From: Flavobacteriaceae bacterium
GTDB taxonomy: Bacteria > Bacteroidota > Bacteroidia > Flavobacteriales > Flavobacteriaceae
Length of the DNA: 9,993 nt
NCBI GenBank assembly: GCA_027068695.1
Contig: JAMOMG010000161.1
Location: 1-9,993 of the forward strand
Direction: 5' to 3'
A program made the position numbers and the translations under genes. This document shows, piece by piece, positions 1 to 8,135 of this stretch. Positions within the stretch are counted from its first letter, which is position 1. Every line of letters begins with the position of its first letter. The notes below the pieces were generated by a model. It was not told the DNA's origin. It searched no databases and saw only the letters and a program-made list of their open reading frames with translations.

Positions 1-1479
1 CCAGTAGTTAAACATCCAAATAAAGTAAAAGTGGGGCAAATTATACAGGTTAAGCCTGGAGAAAAAGTAGCATTAGACGGTGTGCTAGTTTCTGAATTAG
101 GAACGTTAAATACAGCGGCTTTAACAGGAGAGTCTGTTCCAGACAATAAGAAGAAAGGAGAGACAATACTTGCTGGTATGATTAATATTAATACACCGAT
201 AGAAATAAAAGTGACAACAAAATATGCAGACACTAAACTTTCTAAAATTTTAAAACTTGTTCAAGATGCAACAGGTAGAAAAGCAAAAACACAATTATTA
301 GTTAGCAGGTTGGCAAAAGTGTACACGCCTATTGTATTTTGGTTAGCAATTGCCTTGGTTATTATTCCATATTTTTTTCTTGGTGATGCTTACTTATTTC
401 AAATGTGGTTTCAAAGAGCTTTAATTTTCTTAGTCATTTCTTGTCCTTGTGCTTTGGTAATTTCAATTCCGTTAGGGTATTTTGGAGGTATTGGGGCTGC
501 ATCTCATAATGGAATTTTATTTAAAGGGTCAAATTTTTTAGAATTATTGACCAAAGTTGATACGGTTGTCATGGATAAAACAGGTACACTAACGAAAGGT
601 GTATTTGAAGTTCAAAGTGTAGTTTCTGAAAATTTTGATAAAGAATTATTGGTAAATTTAACGGCTGTATTAGAGGCTAATTCTACACATCCAATTGCAG
701 ATGCTATTGTAAAATATGCAAATGTCACAGACAATAGATTTGAATCATATAATGTTGAAGAAATATCGGGTTATGGATTGAAAGGTGAAGTTAATAATTA
801 TAAAATTTTGGCAGGAAACACGAAGTTACTTGATAAATTTAAGGTTCCTTATAGCGAAAAACTAAAAGAAATAACTGAAACTATTGTAATTATAGCAATT
901 AACGAAGTTTACGCTGGGTATATTACCATAGCAGATACACTAAAAGATGATGCCAAAAATGCCATATTGGCTTTACATAGTATTAAAAGGATATCTAAAG
1001 TTGTAATGCTGTCGGGAGATAAACAACTTGTGGTAGATAAAATAGCAAAACAATTAGGAATTGATGAAGCAATAGGAGGGTTGTTACCTGAGGATAAAAT
1101 AAATGAAGTTGAAAAACTTAAAAAAGAGGGTAGAACTATTGCTTTTATTGGAGATGGTATTAACGATGCACCCGTTATTACAATTGCTGATGTAGGTATG
1201 GCAATGGGAGGTTTAGGCAGTGATGCAGCCATAGAAACAGCAGATGTTGTTATACAAACAGACCAGCCTTCAAGAATAGCTACAGCAATAAAAATAAGTA
1301 ATTCAACAACCAAAATTATATGGCAAAATATTATTTTGGCTTTAGGGGTAAAAATATTGGTGCTAATTTTAGGTGCATTTGGTATGGCAACTTTATGGGA
1401 AGCTGTAATAGCTGATGTTGGGGTAGCTTTATTAGCCATTTTAAACGCTGTTCGCCTCCAAAGAATGAAGTGGTCTTGA
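1..1479 (+). CDS. Heavy-metal P-type ATPase, Zn/Cd/Pb-exporting type (5' partial)
   Basis: This is a P1B-type ATPase that would pump divalent soft metal ions out across the inner membrane at the cost of ATP. The frame is open from base 1 and no start is visible, so the N-terminal metal-binding part and first membrane helices lie outside the window; the GTG at 31 is internal. In order one sees the actuator TGES (124-135), a membrane pair holding the metal-site CPC (442-450), the phosphorylated Asp in DKTGT (574-588), the nucleotide-domain HP motif (688-693), the hinge GDGINDAP (1150-1173) and two last helices. The Lys at 1351-1353 and the Asp at 1414-1416 in those helices match the P1B-2 (ZntA/CadA) pattern rather than the copper pattern. 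Family membership is certain; the Zn/Cd/Pb specificity is inferred from these residues. An uncertain hairpin with a T-run follows the stop. Confidence 0.95.
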   Translation, partial: PVVKHPNKVKVGQIIQVKPGEKVALDGVLVSELGTLNTAALTGESVPDNKKKGETILAGMININTPIEIKVTTKYADTKLSKILKLVQDATGRKAKTQLLVSRLAKVYTPIVFWLAIALVIIPYFFLGDAYLFQMWFQRALIFLVISCPCALVISIPLGYFGGIGAASHNGILFKGSNFLELLTKVDTVVMDKTGTLTKGVFEVQSVVSENFDKELLVNLTAVLEANSTHPIADAIVKYANVTDNRFESYNVEEISGYGLKGEVNNYKILAGNTKLLDKFKVPYSEKLKEITETIVIIAINEVYAGYITIADTLKDDAKNAILALHSIKRISKVVMLSGDKQLVVDKIAKQLGIDEAIGGLLPEDKINEVEKLKKEGRTIAFIGDGINDAPVITIADVGMAMGGLGSDAAIETADVVIQTDQPSRIATAIKISNSTTKIIWQNIILALGVKILVLILGAFGMATLWEAVIADVGVALLAILNAVRLQRMKWS

Positions 1480-1494
1480 AAATAGAGGTTTAGC

Positions 1495-1531
1495 TTTACA
1501 ACTAATTAAATATATAACATTGTAAATTTTT
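1495..1531 (+). terminator. Possible weak terminator after the metal ATPase
   Basis: TTTACAA (1495-1501) and TTGTAAA (1520-1526) are inverted copies, and five T follow at 1527-1531. The stem is only 7 bp with two G-C pairs, and the loop is 18 nt, so this is much weaker than the other terminators in the window. The position 15 bases after the ATPase stop fits, but it may be chance in AT-rich DNA. Confidence 0.25.
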
Positions 1532-1604
1532 AATTCTGACTTAATCACCTTAGATTTATAATAAAATTAAAAAGATAAACTTTATATAGGTAACTAAAAT
1601 CTAA

Positions 1605-3020
1605 ATGGAATCTAAAATAGATAAGAACACATATTCAGCATTGTTTTATTTGCAAAAAGAAAATCAATTTGAAATTGGAAATACATCTTATAAACAGCGA
1701 ATTAAAAAATTAAATACCTTAAAAAATGCTGTAGAAAATACTTACAAAGATGCCATAAGAAAAGCTATTTATGCAGATTTTAAAAAACCATTTCTTGAAA
1801 CAGATTTAACAGAAATTTATCCCATAACAAGTGAAATAAAATATGTGAAAAGGCATTTAAAATCTTGGATGTCTAAACATAAAGTAGGAACACCTTTAGC
1901 CTTAATAGGATCATCATCTTGGGTTAAATACGAGCCCAAAGGAGTTTGTTTAATTATTTCACCTTGGAATTTCCCATTAAATTTAACCTTTGGCCCTTTG
2001 ATTTCTGCGATAGCAGCTGGCAATACTGTTATTATCAAACCTTCAGAATTAACTCCAAATATTTCATCAGTGATGTCTCTTATAGTTAAGGAACTATTTT
2101 CTGAAAATGAAGTTGCTTTAATTGAAGGCGATGTTAAAGTTTCACAAGAGTTATTAAAACTACCTTTCAATCATATTTTCTTTACAGGATCACCTGCTAT
2201 TGGTAAGGTAGTAATGAAAGCAGCAGCCGATAATTTAACTTCTGTTACACTTGAATTAGGAGGTAAATCACCAACAATAATTGATGAAACAGCCAATTTA
2301 GAATCTGCTGCAAAAAAAATAGCTTGGGGAAAATTTATAAATAATGGGCAAACCTGCATTGCACCAGATTATTTACTTATTAAAGAAGAAATAAAAAATA
2401 ATTTTTTAGTAGAATTAAAGAAGCAATTACAATTATTTTATACAAATAACCCTTCAAAATCAACGTCCTATTGCAGGGTAGTTAATAAAAGGCATTTTAA
2501 CAGATTGCTAAATCATTTAAACAATGCTAAAACAAATGGGGTTAAAATAGAGGTAGGAGGAAAATACAACGAAGAGGATAACTATATAGAGCCTACTGTA
2601 GTTTCAAATTTAACATCTAAAGCATCTCTTGTACAGGAAGAAATATTTGGGCCTATTTTACCAATTATAACTTATAAAACCATTGATGAAGCTATAAATT
2701 ATGTGAATTCAAAAGAAAAACCTTTAGCATTATATATTTATAGTAGAAACAGAAAAACAGTAAACAAAATTATAAATAATACAAGAGCAGGAAGCACGTG
2801 TATTAATAACAATGTGTTACAATATTCAAATCATTACCTTCCATTTGGGGGTACAAACAATAGTGGTATTGGTAAAAGCCATGGTTTTTACGGTTTTCAA
2901 GAATTTTCAAATCAGCGTTCAGTTTTAAAGCAACATATTAAAGGATCTATTGAATTTTTATTTCCACCTTACTCAAGTTTAAAACAAAAGCTTACTGATA
3001 TTACTATAAAATGGTTTTAA
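1605..3020 (+). CDS. NAD(P)-dependent aldehyde dehydrogenase, class-3-like
   Basis: This 471-residue cytosolic or membrane-associated enzyme would oxidise an aldehyde to its carboxylic acid with NAD(P)+. The whole ALDH fold is present. The oxyanion Asn is N122 in SPWNFP. The cofactor-binding Lys is K145 in IIKPSE. FTGS (193-196) lies in the Rossmann part, and the general base is E217 in LELGGKSP. The nucleophile is C251 in NNGQTCIAPDY. EIFGP (346-350) and PFGG (413-416) follow. The short N terminus, the GQTCIAPDY form and the C-terminal PPYSSLKQKL point to the ALDH3 branch, which includes fatty and aromatic aldehyde dehydrogenases; the substrate cannot be read from sequence. ATG 1605 is chosen because the length then matches the class-3 family and the leader before it is AT-rich and non-coding. 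No catalytic residue is missing. The gene stands alone, 125 bases after the ATPase and 70 before the CBS gene. Confidence 0.94.
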   Translation: MESKIDKNTYSALFYLQKENQFEIGNTSYKQRIKKLNTLKNAVENTYKDAIRKAIYADFKKPFLETDLTEIYPITSEIKYVKRHLKSWMSKHKVGTPLALIGSSSWVKYEPKGVCLIISPWNFPLNLTFGPLISAIAAGNTVIIKPSELTPNISSVMSLIVKELFSENEVALIEGDVKVSQELLKLPFNHIFFTGSPAIGKVVMKAAADNLTSVTLELGGKSPTIIDETANLESAAKKIAWGKFINNGQTCIAPDYLLIKEEIKNNFLVELKKQLQLFYTNNPSKSTSYCRVVNKRHFNRLLNHLNNAKTNGVKIEVGGKYNEEDNYIEPTVVSNLTSKASLVQEEIFGPILPIITYKTIDEAINYVNSKEKPLALYIYSRNRKTVNKIINNTRAGSTCINNNVLQYSNHYLPFGGTNNSGIGKSHGFYGFQEFSNQRSVLKQHIKGSIEFLFPPYSSLKQKLTDITIKWF

Positions 3021-3090
3021 TAGCTGATTTTAATCATAGAAAAATACATACTATTTTTAGAACTTTATAATAGGTATTAAATTATTTATT

Positions 3091-3525
3091 ATGAAACGTT
3101 TAGAGCCAGTATCAAAAATAATGACGAGAAAGTTAATAACGTTAACCTTGTCGGATGATTTATATAAAGCTGAAAAATTATTTTTAGAAAATCACATTCG
3201 GCATATTCCAATTGTTGAAGATGAGCATATTATAGGAATGTTAAGTCTTTCCGATTTAAAACGAATTAGCTTTTTAGATTCGTACGATGCCAACGAAATT
3301 AAAATAGATAATGCTGTTTACAGTATGTTGAGTATTGGTCAGATTATGGTTAAAAATCCAATAAAGATAAATTCTAGTATAACTGTAAAATCTGTTGTAG
3401 AAATTTTATCTAAAAATGAATTTCATGCCTTACCAGTTGTTGAAAATGACATACTTGTAGGTATTGTAACTACCACAGATATATTGAAATACTTATTAAA
3501 GCAATATGAATTAGAAGAAAACTAA
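3091..3525 (+). CDS. Small protein of two CBS domains
   Basis: The 144-residue protein consists almost only of a tandem CBS (Bateman) pair. CBS1 is about residues 6-60, with MTRKLITL, a helix, HIRHIPIVED and IIGMLSLSDL. CBS2 is about 82-138, with MVKNPIKI, FHALPVVEND and LVGIVTTTDIL. Such pairs usually bind adenine nucleotides and regulate an attached or partner protein. Here there is no attached catalytic, channel or DNA-binding domain, so the partner is unknown. There is no signal peptide or membrane segment, so it is probably cytosolic. The start gives a full first domain and follows an AT-rich leader. Its stop abuts the stop of the convergent rpe gene with no bases between. The domain call is firm; any role as an energy sensor is inference. 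Confidence 0.9.
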   Translation: MKRLEPVSKIMTRKLITLTLSDDLYKAEKLFLENHIRHIPIVEDEHIIGMLSLSDLKRISFLDSYDANEIKIDNAVYSMLSIGQIMVKNPIKINSSITVKSVVEILSKNEFHALPVVENDILVGIVTTTDILKYLLKQYELEEN

Positions 3526-4185
3526 TTATTTAGAAGCTAAAATTTTTAAATTACTAATAGTTTCAGAGGGATTTTCACTTTTGAAAACAAAACTTCCTGC
3601 AACAAATGCATCAGCTCCTGCTTCAGAGAGTTGTTCTATGTTTTTATCTGTAACGCCACCGTCAACTTCAATCAAAGCTTTTGAGCCTGAGTACGCTATT
3701 AAATTTTTTAGTTGCTCAATTTTTTTATAAGTATTTTCAATAAAACTTTGTCCGCCAAATCCAGGATTAACACTCATAATTAATACTAAATCTAAATCAC
3801 AAATAATATCTTCTAAAACAGCGATTGGTGTGTGTGGATTTAAAGATACTCCAGCTTTCATTCCTTCGGCTTTAATAGCCTGTATGGTTCTGTGTAAATG
3901 GGTACAGGCTTCGTAATGTACCGTTAAAATATCTGCTCCAACTTTTTTAAAATTTGAAATATACCTATCAGGATCTACAATCATTAAGTGAACATCCATG
4001 GTTTTGGTAGCATGTTTTTTAATGGCTTTAATAACAGGCATTCCAAACGAAATATTTGGCACAAATACACCATCCATAACATCAATATGAAACCAATCTG
4101 CTTTACTATTGTTTATCATTTCAATAGCATGTTGTAAGTTGGCAAAATCTGCAGCTAAAATTGAAGGAGCAATAAATTTATTCAT
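3526..4185 (-). CDS. rpe: Ribulose-phosphate 3-epimerase
   Basis: Rpe interconverts D-ribulose 5-phosphate and D-xylulose 5-phosphate in the cytosolic pentose phosphate pathway. The 219-residue length is normal for this single TIM-barrel enzyme. Visible signatures are APSILAADF with S8, WFHIDVMDG with H33 and the catalytic Asp D35, DVHLMI with metal-ligand His H66, the MSVNPGFGGQ loop (137-146), EVDGGV with the second catalytic Asp D175, and the phosphate-binding AGADAFVAGS near the end. All metal ligands and catalytic residues expected for the family are present. The start gives the standard N terminus. A Bacteroidota-type -7 box ends 31 bases upstream of the ATG, directly beyond the rpoD terminator, so the gene probably has its own promoter. 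It converges with the CBS gene stop to stop. Confidence 0.97.
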   Translation of the reverse strand: MNKFIAPSILAADFANLQHAIEMINNSKADWFHIDVMDGVFVPNISFGMPVIKAIKKHATKTMDVHLMIVDPDRYISNFKKVGADILTVHYEACTHLHRTIQAIKAEGMKAGVSLNPHTPIAVLEDIICDLDLVLIMSVNPGFGGQSFIENTYKKIEQLKNLIAYSGSKALIEVDGGVTDKNIEQLSEAGADAFVAGSFVFKSENPSETISNLKILASK

Positions 4186-4215
4186 TAGAGTAGGTTGTTG
4201 TTTGAATTGTTTTCA

Positions 4216-4223
4216 CAAATATA
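4216..4223 (-). promoter_or_regulatory. Candidate -7 box of the rpe promoter
   Basis: On the minus strand these bases read TATATTTG, a full match to the Bacteroidota -7 consensus TAnnTTTG. Transcription would start near 4209, giving a leader of about 24 bases before the rpe ATG. No TTG lies at the usual 19-21 base spacing; the nearest TTTG is 28 bases upstream, inside the adjoining palindrome. The -33 half is therefore doubtful. Confidence 0.5.
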
Positions 4224-4225
4224 TG

Positions 4226-4265
4226 AAAAAGGCTGTTTGAAATTTAAATTTCAAACAGCCTTTTT
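4226..4265 (-). terminator. Strong intrinsic terminator of rpoD (40-base perfect palindrome)
   Basis: Bases 4231-4260 form a perfect inverted repeat with GGCTGTTTGAAATTT as one arm, flanked by five A (4226-4230) and five T (4261-4265), so the symmetry spans 40 bases. Read on the minus strand it is a long stem followed by a T-run, 36 bases after the rpoD stop. The symmetry makes it able to work on either strand, but no plus-strand gene runs into it. Confidence 0.88.
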
Positions 4266-4301
4266 AAATTCGTAATTAATAACTATTAATTTGTAATTAA
4301 A

Positions 4302-5165
4302 TTATCCTAAGTATGTTTTTAAAATTTTACTTCGAGAGGTGTGTTTCAATCTTCTAATCGCTTTTTCTTTAATTTGTCGAACACGTTCACGAGTTAAATC
4401 AAATGTTTCTCCAATTTCTTCTAAAGTCATAGGGTGTGCATCTCCCAAGCCAAAGTATAACTGAACCACATCAGCTTCTCTAGGAGTTAAAGTTTCTAAA
4501 GCACGTTCAATTTCAACTTTTAATGATTCGTGTAATAATGATCTGTCTGGATTTGGAGATTCTCCAGTGTTCAATACATCATATAAGTTAGAATCTTCAC
4601 CTTCAATTAAAGGAGCATCCATAGATACATGACGGCCAGAATTTTTCATAGATTCTTTAACGTCATTAACAGTCATATCTAGCTTTTTTGCAATTTCTTC
4701 AGCAGAAGGAGGTCTTTCATTCTCTTGCTCTAAAAAAGCATACATTTTGTTGATCTTATTAATAGAACCAATTTTGTTTAGAGGTAAACGTACAATACGA
4801 GACTGTTCGGCCAATGCTTGTAAAATAGATTGACGAATCCACCAAACAGCATAAGAGATAAATTTAAAACCACGAGTTTCGTCAAATCGCTTTGCAGCTT
4901 TTATTAAGCCTAAATTTCCTTCATTAATTAAGTCAGGTAATGTTAATCCCTGATTTTGGTATTGTTTTGCTACTGATACAACAAAACGCAAGTTTGCTTT
5001 TGTTAATCTTTCTAGAGCTTCTTGATCTCCTGCTTTAATCCGTTGAGCCAATTCAACTTCCATTTCAGCAGTAATTAAATCAACTTTTCCAATTTCTTGT
5101 AGGTATTTGTCTAATGATGCGGTTTCTCTGTTAGTAACCTGTTTTGTAATTTTGAGTTGTCTCAT
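4302..5165 (-). CDS. rpoD: Primary sigma-70 factor, short Bacteroidota type
   Basis: This is the housekeeping sigma subunit that directs RNA polymerase to promoters. At 287 residues it lacks region 1.1 and the large non-conserved insert of the E. coli protein, as known for the primary sigma of Bacteroidota. Region 1.2 is about residues 15-45 (LDKYLQEIG). Region 2 is about 52-125, with the core-binding [18 protein letters not shown] at 78-95, WWIRQSI at 108-114 and the -10-reading stretch up to RIVRLP. Region 3 is about 130-205. Region 4 is about 217-280, with the helix-turn-helix [20 protein letters not shown] at 246-265. The start is chosen for the conserved [10 protein letters not shown] beginning. 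Its expected target, TTG and TAnnTTTG, appears before rpsO in this window. Its own promoter is unclear: a near match (TCATTTTG, minus strand, 5237-5244) lies 71 bases upstream. A terminator follows the gene. Confidence 0.97.
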   Translation of the reverse strand: MRQLKITKQVTNRETASLDKYLQEIGKVDLITAEMEVELAQRIKAGDQEALERLTKANLRFVVSVAKQYQNQGLTLPDLINEGNLGLIKAAKRFDETRGFKFISYAVWWIRQSILQALAEQSRIVRLPLNKIGSINKINKMYAFLEQENERPPSAEEIAKKLDMTVNDVKESMKNSGRHVSMDAPLIEGEDSNLYDVLNTGESPNPDRSLLHESLKVEIERALETLTPREADVVQLYFGLGDAHPMTLEEIGETFDLTRERVRQIKEKAIRRLKHTSRSKILKTYLG

Positions 5166-5192
5166 TTAATTAGCTAGTGTATGATTGTTTAT

Positions 5193-5210
5193 ATAAAGTG
5201 TACACTATAT
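5193..5210. promoter_or_regulatory. Palindrome in the rpoD leader, possible operator
   Basis: AGTGTACACT (5197-5206) is a perfect palindrome, and three further base pairs match on each side after one mismatch, giving an 18-base dyad centred about 36 bases upstream of the rpoD start. It has no T-run and is placed like a protein-binding site or leader hairpin. No known regulator motif is recognised, and chance is possible in this AT-rich spacer. Confidence 0.25.
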
Positions 5211-5321
5211 TATACGTAGTAATTTTAAAAATGTTACAAAATGAGCAATAAATTATTATTTTATAGTGCAATTTTAATATTTTGTATAATCTTATTTTAA
5301 GATGAAATAATTTAATTAAAT

Positions 5322-5353
5322 AAAAAAGCTCCTCAATTTTGAGGAGCTTTTTT
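5322..5353 (-). terminator. Intrinsic terminator of pnp
   Basis: GCTCCTCA (5328-5335) pairs with TGAGGAGC (5340-5347) around a 4-base loop, with six A on the left and six T on the right. On the minus strand the GC-rich stem is followed by a run of six T, 19 bases after the pnp stop. It separates pnp from rpoD. The remaining 150 bases up to the rpoD start hold no gene. Confidence 0.9.
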
Positions 5354-5372
5354 ATTATTTCTAAAAGAATTA

Positions 5373-7520
5373 TTAGTCTTTCTTTTCTTTTCTTTCTTCT
5401 CTAGGTGGTCTAGGTAATAATGCTTTTCTAGAAACTTTTTCTTTTCTAGTTTTAGGGTCTCTACCAAAATATTTTACATCAAAAACATCACCCATTTTAA
5501 CAACATCAGAAACGTTATTTGTGCGTTCCCATGCCAATTCAGAAATGTGTAAAAGCACTTCATTTCCAGGGGCTTCTGTGTATTCTACTACAGCACCAAA
5601 GTCTAACATTTTAATAACTTTCACTTCGTAAACGCTGCCTCTTTCAGGTTTAAATGTAATAGCATCAATTTTAGCAAGAACAGCATCAATACCTTCTTGG
5701 TTTGTCCCTAATATTTCAACAATACCCTCTTCTGTAACAGGGTCTTCATTAATAACAATGGTACATCCTGTTTGTTTTTGTAATTCTTGAATTACTTTTC
5801 CACCAGGGCCAATTAAAGCGCCAATAAAATCTCCAGGAATAGTTTTTGAAACCATTTTTGGAGCGTGTGCTTTAACTTCTGCATTTGGTTGTGAAATGGT
5901 ATCGGTAATTTTACCTAAAATATGTAACCTACCTTCACGTGCTTGTTTTAGTGCATTTACTAAAATTTCATATGATAAACCTTTAATTTTAATATCCATC
6001 TGACAAGCAGTAATTCCGTCAGCAGTACCAGTTACTTTAAAATCCATATCTCCTAAATGATCTTCATCACCTAAAATATCAGATAATACAGCATAACGAT
6101 TACCATCAGAAATTAATCCCATAGCAATTCCCGAAACAGGTTTTTTCATTTCAACACCAGCATCCATCAATGCCATTGTTCCTGCACAAACGGTTGCCAT
6201 TGAAGAGGATCCGTTAGATTCTAAAACTTCAGAAACTATACGAACAGTATAAGGACAGTTTTCAGAAATCATTCCTTTTAATGCACGTTGAGCTAAATTT
6301 CCGTGACCAACTTCACGACGAGAAGTACCTCTTAATGGGCGCGCCTCACCTGTACAAAAAGGAGGGAAGTTATAGTGTAAATAAAATGTTTCTTCACCTT
6401 CAAAAGATGGCATATCAATTTTGTTTGCCTCTCTTGATGTTCCTAGAGTAACTGTTGCTAATGCTTGTGTTTCTCCTCTAGTAAAAATAGCAGAACCGTG
6501 TACTGATGGTAAATAATCTACCTCACACCAAATTGGTCTAATTTCATCAGTTTTTCTACCATCTAATCGTAAACCTTCACTTAGTGTTAATTCCCGAACA
6601 GCTTCTTTTTCTGCCTTACTGTAATAATCTCCAATAAGGTGGCCAAATTCTGCTATCTCCTCTTCCGTAAATGAAGCCTTTACTTCTTCTTTAATTGCAG
6701 CAAAAGCATTAGTACGTTCTACTTTTGACGTTCCTTGTTTTGCAATTGCATAACATTTATCATACGCTAAATCGTGTATTCTTTTTGCTAAATCTTCATT
6801 TTCTTCAGCAGTTTGGTATTCGCGAACTTCTTTTTTGCCAACAGCTTCTGCTAAACGTATTTGAGCATCAATCTGAACTTTAATAGCTTCATGTGCAAAT
6901 TTAATAGCTTCAGCCATTTCTTCTTCAGAAATTTCATCCATTTCACCTTCTACCATCATTACTGAATCTGCGGAAGCTCCAATCATCATTTCTAGGTCAG
7001 ATTCTTTTAATTGTGAACGTGTTGGGTTAATAACAAATTCTCCATTAACTCTAGCTACTCGTGCTTCAGAAATAGCACATTCAAAAGGGAAGTCGCTTAA
7101 TTGAATTGCTGCAGATGCAGCTAATCCTGCCATTGCTTCTGGCATTACATCTTCGTCATGAGACATTAACTGAATCATCACTTGTGTTTCAGCGTGGTAA
7201 TCTTTTGGGAAAAGAGGGCGTAAAACTCTATCTACTAAACGCATTGTTAATACTTCACCATCACTTGGTCTTGCTTCTCTTTTGAAGAAACCTCCAGGAT
7301 AACGACCTGCGGCTGCAAATTTTTCGCGGTAATCTACCGTTAATGGTAAAAAGTCAACATCACTTTGTTTGTAATTGGAAACAACTGTACATAACAACAT
7401 ACATTTACCTGATTGAACAACAACAGAACCATGTGCTTGTTTTGCTAATTTTCCTGTTTCTAAAGAGATAGTTCTTCCATCTCCTAAATCAATAATTTGT
7501 TTAAATACCTTTGGTATCAT
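5373..7520 (-). CDS. pnp: Polyribonucleotide nucleotidyltransferase (PNPase)
   Basis: PNPase degrades RNA 3' to 5' by phosphorolysis, releasing nucleoside diphosphates, and can also add tails; it acts in the cytosol as a homotrimer. The 715 residues have the full layout. First RNase PH domain is about 5-145 ([14 protein letters not shown]). The helical linker is about 150-310. The second RNase PH domain is about 320-540, with FTRGETQA (346-353), the phosphate-binding SNGSSS (435-440) and the catalytic D487, D493 and K495 in [12 protein letters not shown]. The KH domain is about 557-615, with the GPGGK loop (571-575). The S1 RNA-binding domain is about 628-700. A short charged tail ([12 protein letters not shown]) ends the protein, without the longer C-terminal extensions of some relatives. 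The start matches the usual N terminus. It lies 139 bases after rpsO, as in many bacteria, but a terminator stands between them. No clean -7 box was found directly upstream, so partial read-through from rpsO is possible. Confidence 0.98.
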   Translation of the reverse strand: MIPKVFKQIIDLGDGRTISLETGKLAKQAHGSVVVQSGKCMLLCTVVSNYKQSDVDFLPLTVDYREKFAAAGRYPGGFFKREARPSDGEVLTMRLVDRVLRPLFPKDYHAETQVMIQLMSHDEDVMPEAMAGLAASAAIQLSDFPFECAISEARVARVNGEFVINPTRSQLKESDLEMMIGASADSVMMVEGEMDEISEEEMAEAIKFAHEAIKVQIDAQIRLAEAVGKKEVREYQTAEENEDLAKRIHDLAYDKCYAIAKQGTSKVERTNAFAAIKEEVKASFTEEEIAEFGHLIGDYYSKAEKEAVRELTLSEGLRLDGRKTDEIRPIWCEVDYLPSVHGSAIFTRGETQALATVTLGTSREANKIDMPSFEGEETFYLHYNFPPFCTGEARPLRGTSRREVGHGNLAQRALKGMISENCPYTVRIVSEVLESNGSSSMATVCAGTMALMDAGVEMKKPVSGIAMGLISDGNRYAVLSDILGDEDHLGDMDFKVTGTADGITACQMDIKIKGLSYEILVNALKQAREGRLHILGKITDTISQPNAEVKAHAPKMVSKTIPGDFIGALIGPGGKVIQELQKQTGCTIVINEDPVTEEGIVEILGTNQEGIDAVLAKIDAITFKPERGSVYEVKVIKMLDFGAVVEYTEAPGNEVLLHISELAWERTNNVSDVVKMGDVFDVKYFGRDPKTRKEKVSRKALLPRPPREERKEKKD

Positions 7521-7621
7521 AATAATATTTTAATTTAATTAAACAATTGGTTTTAGTTGTTGTGTTGTATATGAACCAATGAAAAGTTTAATGTATGCTT
7601 TTTTTAAGTGTGGTAAATTTC

Positions 7622-7648
7622 AAAAAAAAGAGGCAATATATGCCTCTT
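7622..7648 (-). terminator. Intrinsic terminator of rpsO
   Basis: AAGAGGCA (7628-7635) pairs with TGCCTCTT (7641-7648) around the loop ATATA, and eight A occupy 7622-7629. On the minus strand this is an 8-bp stem running into a T-run, starting 11 bases after the rpsO stop. It would end or reduce transcription into pnp. Confidence 0.85.
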
Positions 7649-7659
7649 AATTTATAAAA

Positions 7660-7929
7660 TTATTTTCTTAAACCTAATTCTTTAATTATTTCACGATACC
7701 TCACGATATCTGTTTTAATTAAATAATCAAGTAAATTTCTTCTTTTTCCTACCAGTCTAACTAATGAACGTTCTGTATTATAATCTTTACGATTATTTTT
7801 TAAATGCTCTGTTAAATGGTTAATTCTAAAAGTAAATAAGGCAATTTGTCCTTCTGAAGAACCAGTGTTTGTTGCAGTTTTACCGTGTTTAGCAAAAATT
7901 TCTGCTTTTTTTTCTTTTGTTAAGTACAT
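7660..7929 (-). CDS. rpsO: 30S ribosomal protein S15
   Basis: S15 binds the central domain of 16S rRNA early in 30S subunit assembly. The 89 residues match the usual length. The conserved body is present: TGSSEGQIALFTFRINHLT, the rRNA-contacting histidine/basic stretch LTEHLKNNRKDYN, then RSLVRLVGKRRNLLDYL and the C-terminal YREIIKELGLRK. The start MYLTKEKKAEI is the normal N terminus. A strong Bacteroidota-type promoter lies about 60 bases upstream, and the leader between contains two small hairpins. A terminator follows at once, then pnp on the same strand, an order widely conserved in bacteria. Confidence 0.98.
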   Translation of the reverse strand: MYLTKEKKAEIFAKHGKTATNTGSSEGQIALFTFRINHLTEHLKNNRKDYNTERSLVRLVGKRRNLLDYLIKTDIVRYREIIKELGLRK

Positions 7930-7935
7930 GCTAAC

Positions 7936-7983
7936 ATTAATTTGTATTAATAATTTTTATGTATGAATACTGTAATATCAGTA
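7936..7983 (-). promoter_or_regulatory. Structured rpsO leader, possible autoregulatory element
   Basis: Two small hairpins can form in the predicted rpsO leader. One is TACTG/CAGTA with a 6-base loop (7968-7983). The other is ATTAAT/ATTAAT with a 4-base loop (7936-7951), ending 6 bases before the start codon. S15 is known to control its own mRNA in several bacteria through unrelated leader folds, so a control element is plausible. Both stems are short and AT-rich, so this is suggestive only. Confidence 0.3.
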
Positions 7984-7992
7984 AACAGGCCG

Positions 7993-8022
7993 CAAATATA
8001 CTATTATTATTTTGATTAACAA
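7993..8022 (-). promoter_or_regulatory. rpsO promoter, Bacteroidota -33/-7 type
   Basis: On the minus strand TTG (8020-8022) is followed by a 19-base spacer and TATATTTG (7993-8000). This matches the Bacteroidota primary-sigma consensus TTG, about 19-21 bases, TAnnTTTG. Transcription would begin near 7986-7988, giving a leader of about 58 bases. It is the best promoter match in the window. Confidence 0.75.
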
Positions 8023-8135
8023 TTAACTGTATAAACAACTTAATTGTTTTAAGCTAATTAAACCTTTTACTAATACGAGTGTCAAAGATACATTAAAAGT
8101 TAATTTTTTGTTAAATCCATTAAAATTATAATCTT

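Noticed and set aside
31..33. GTG as start of the ATPase gene
   Set aside because: The frame stays open to base 1 and the residues before it continue the actuator domain, so it is an internal Val codon of a gene cut by the window edge.
909..1439. Minus-strand open frame of 176 codons inside the metal ATPase
   Set aside because: It lies opposite conserved ATPase motifs including GDGINDAP, and its translation shows no recognisable domain; it is a shadow of the real gene.
1817..2359. Minus-strand open frames opposite the aldehyde dehydrogenase
   Set aside because: They are antisense to catalytic ALDH motifs and show no independent protein features.
3040..3058. Hairpin AAAAATA/TATTTTT after the aldehyde dehydrogenase gene
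   Set aside because: The 7-bp stem contains only A-T pairs and has no separate T-run, so it is not a credible terminator in such AT-rich DNA.
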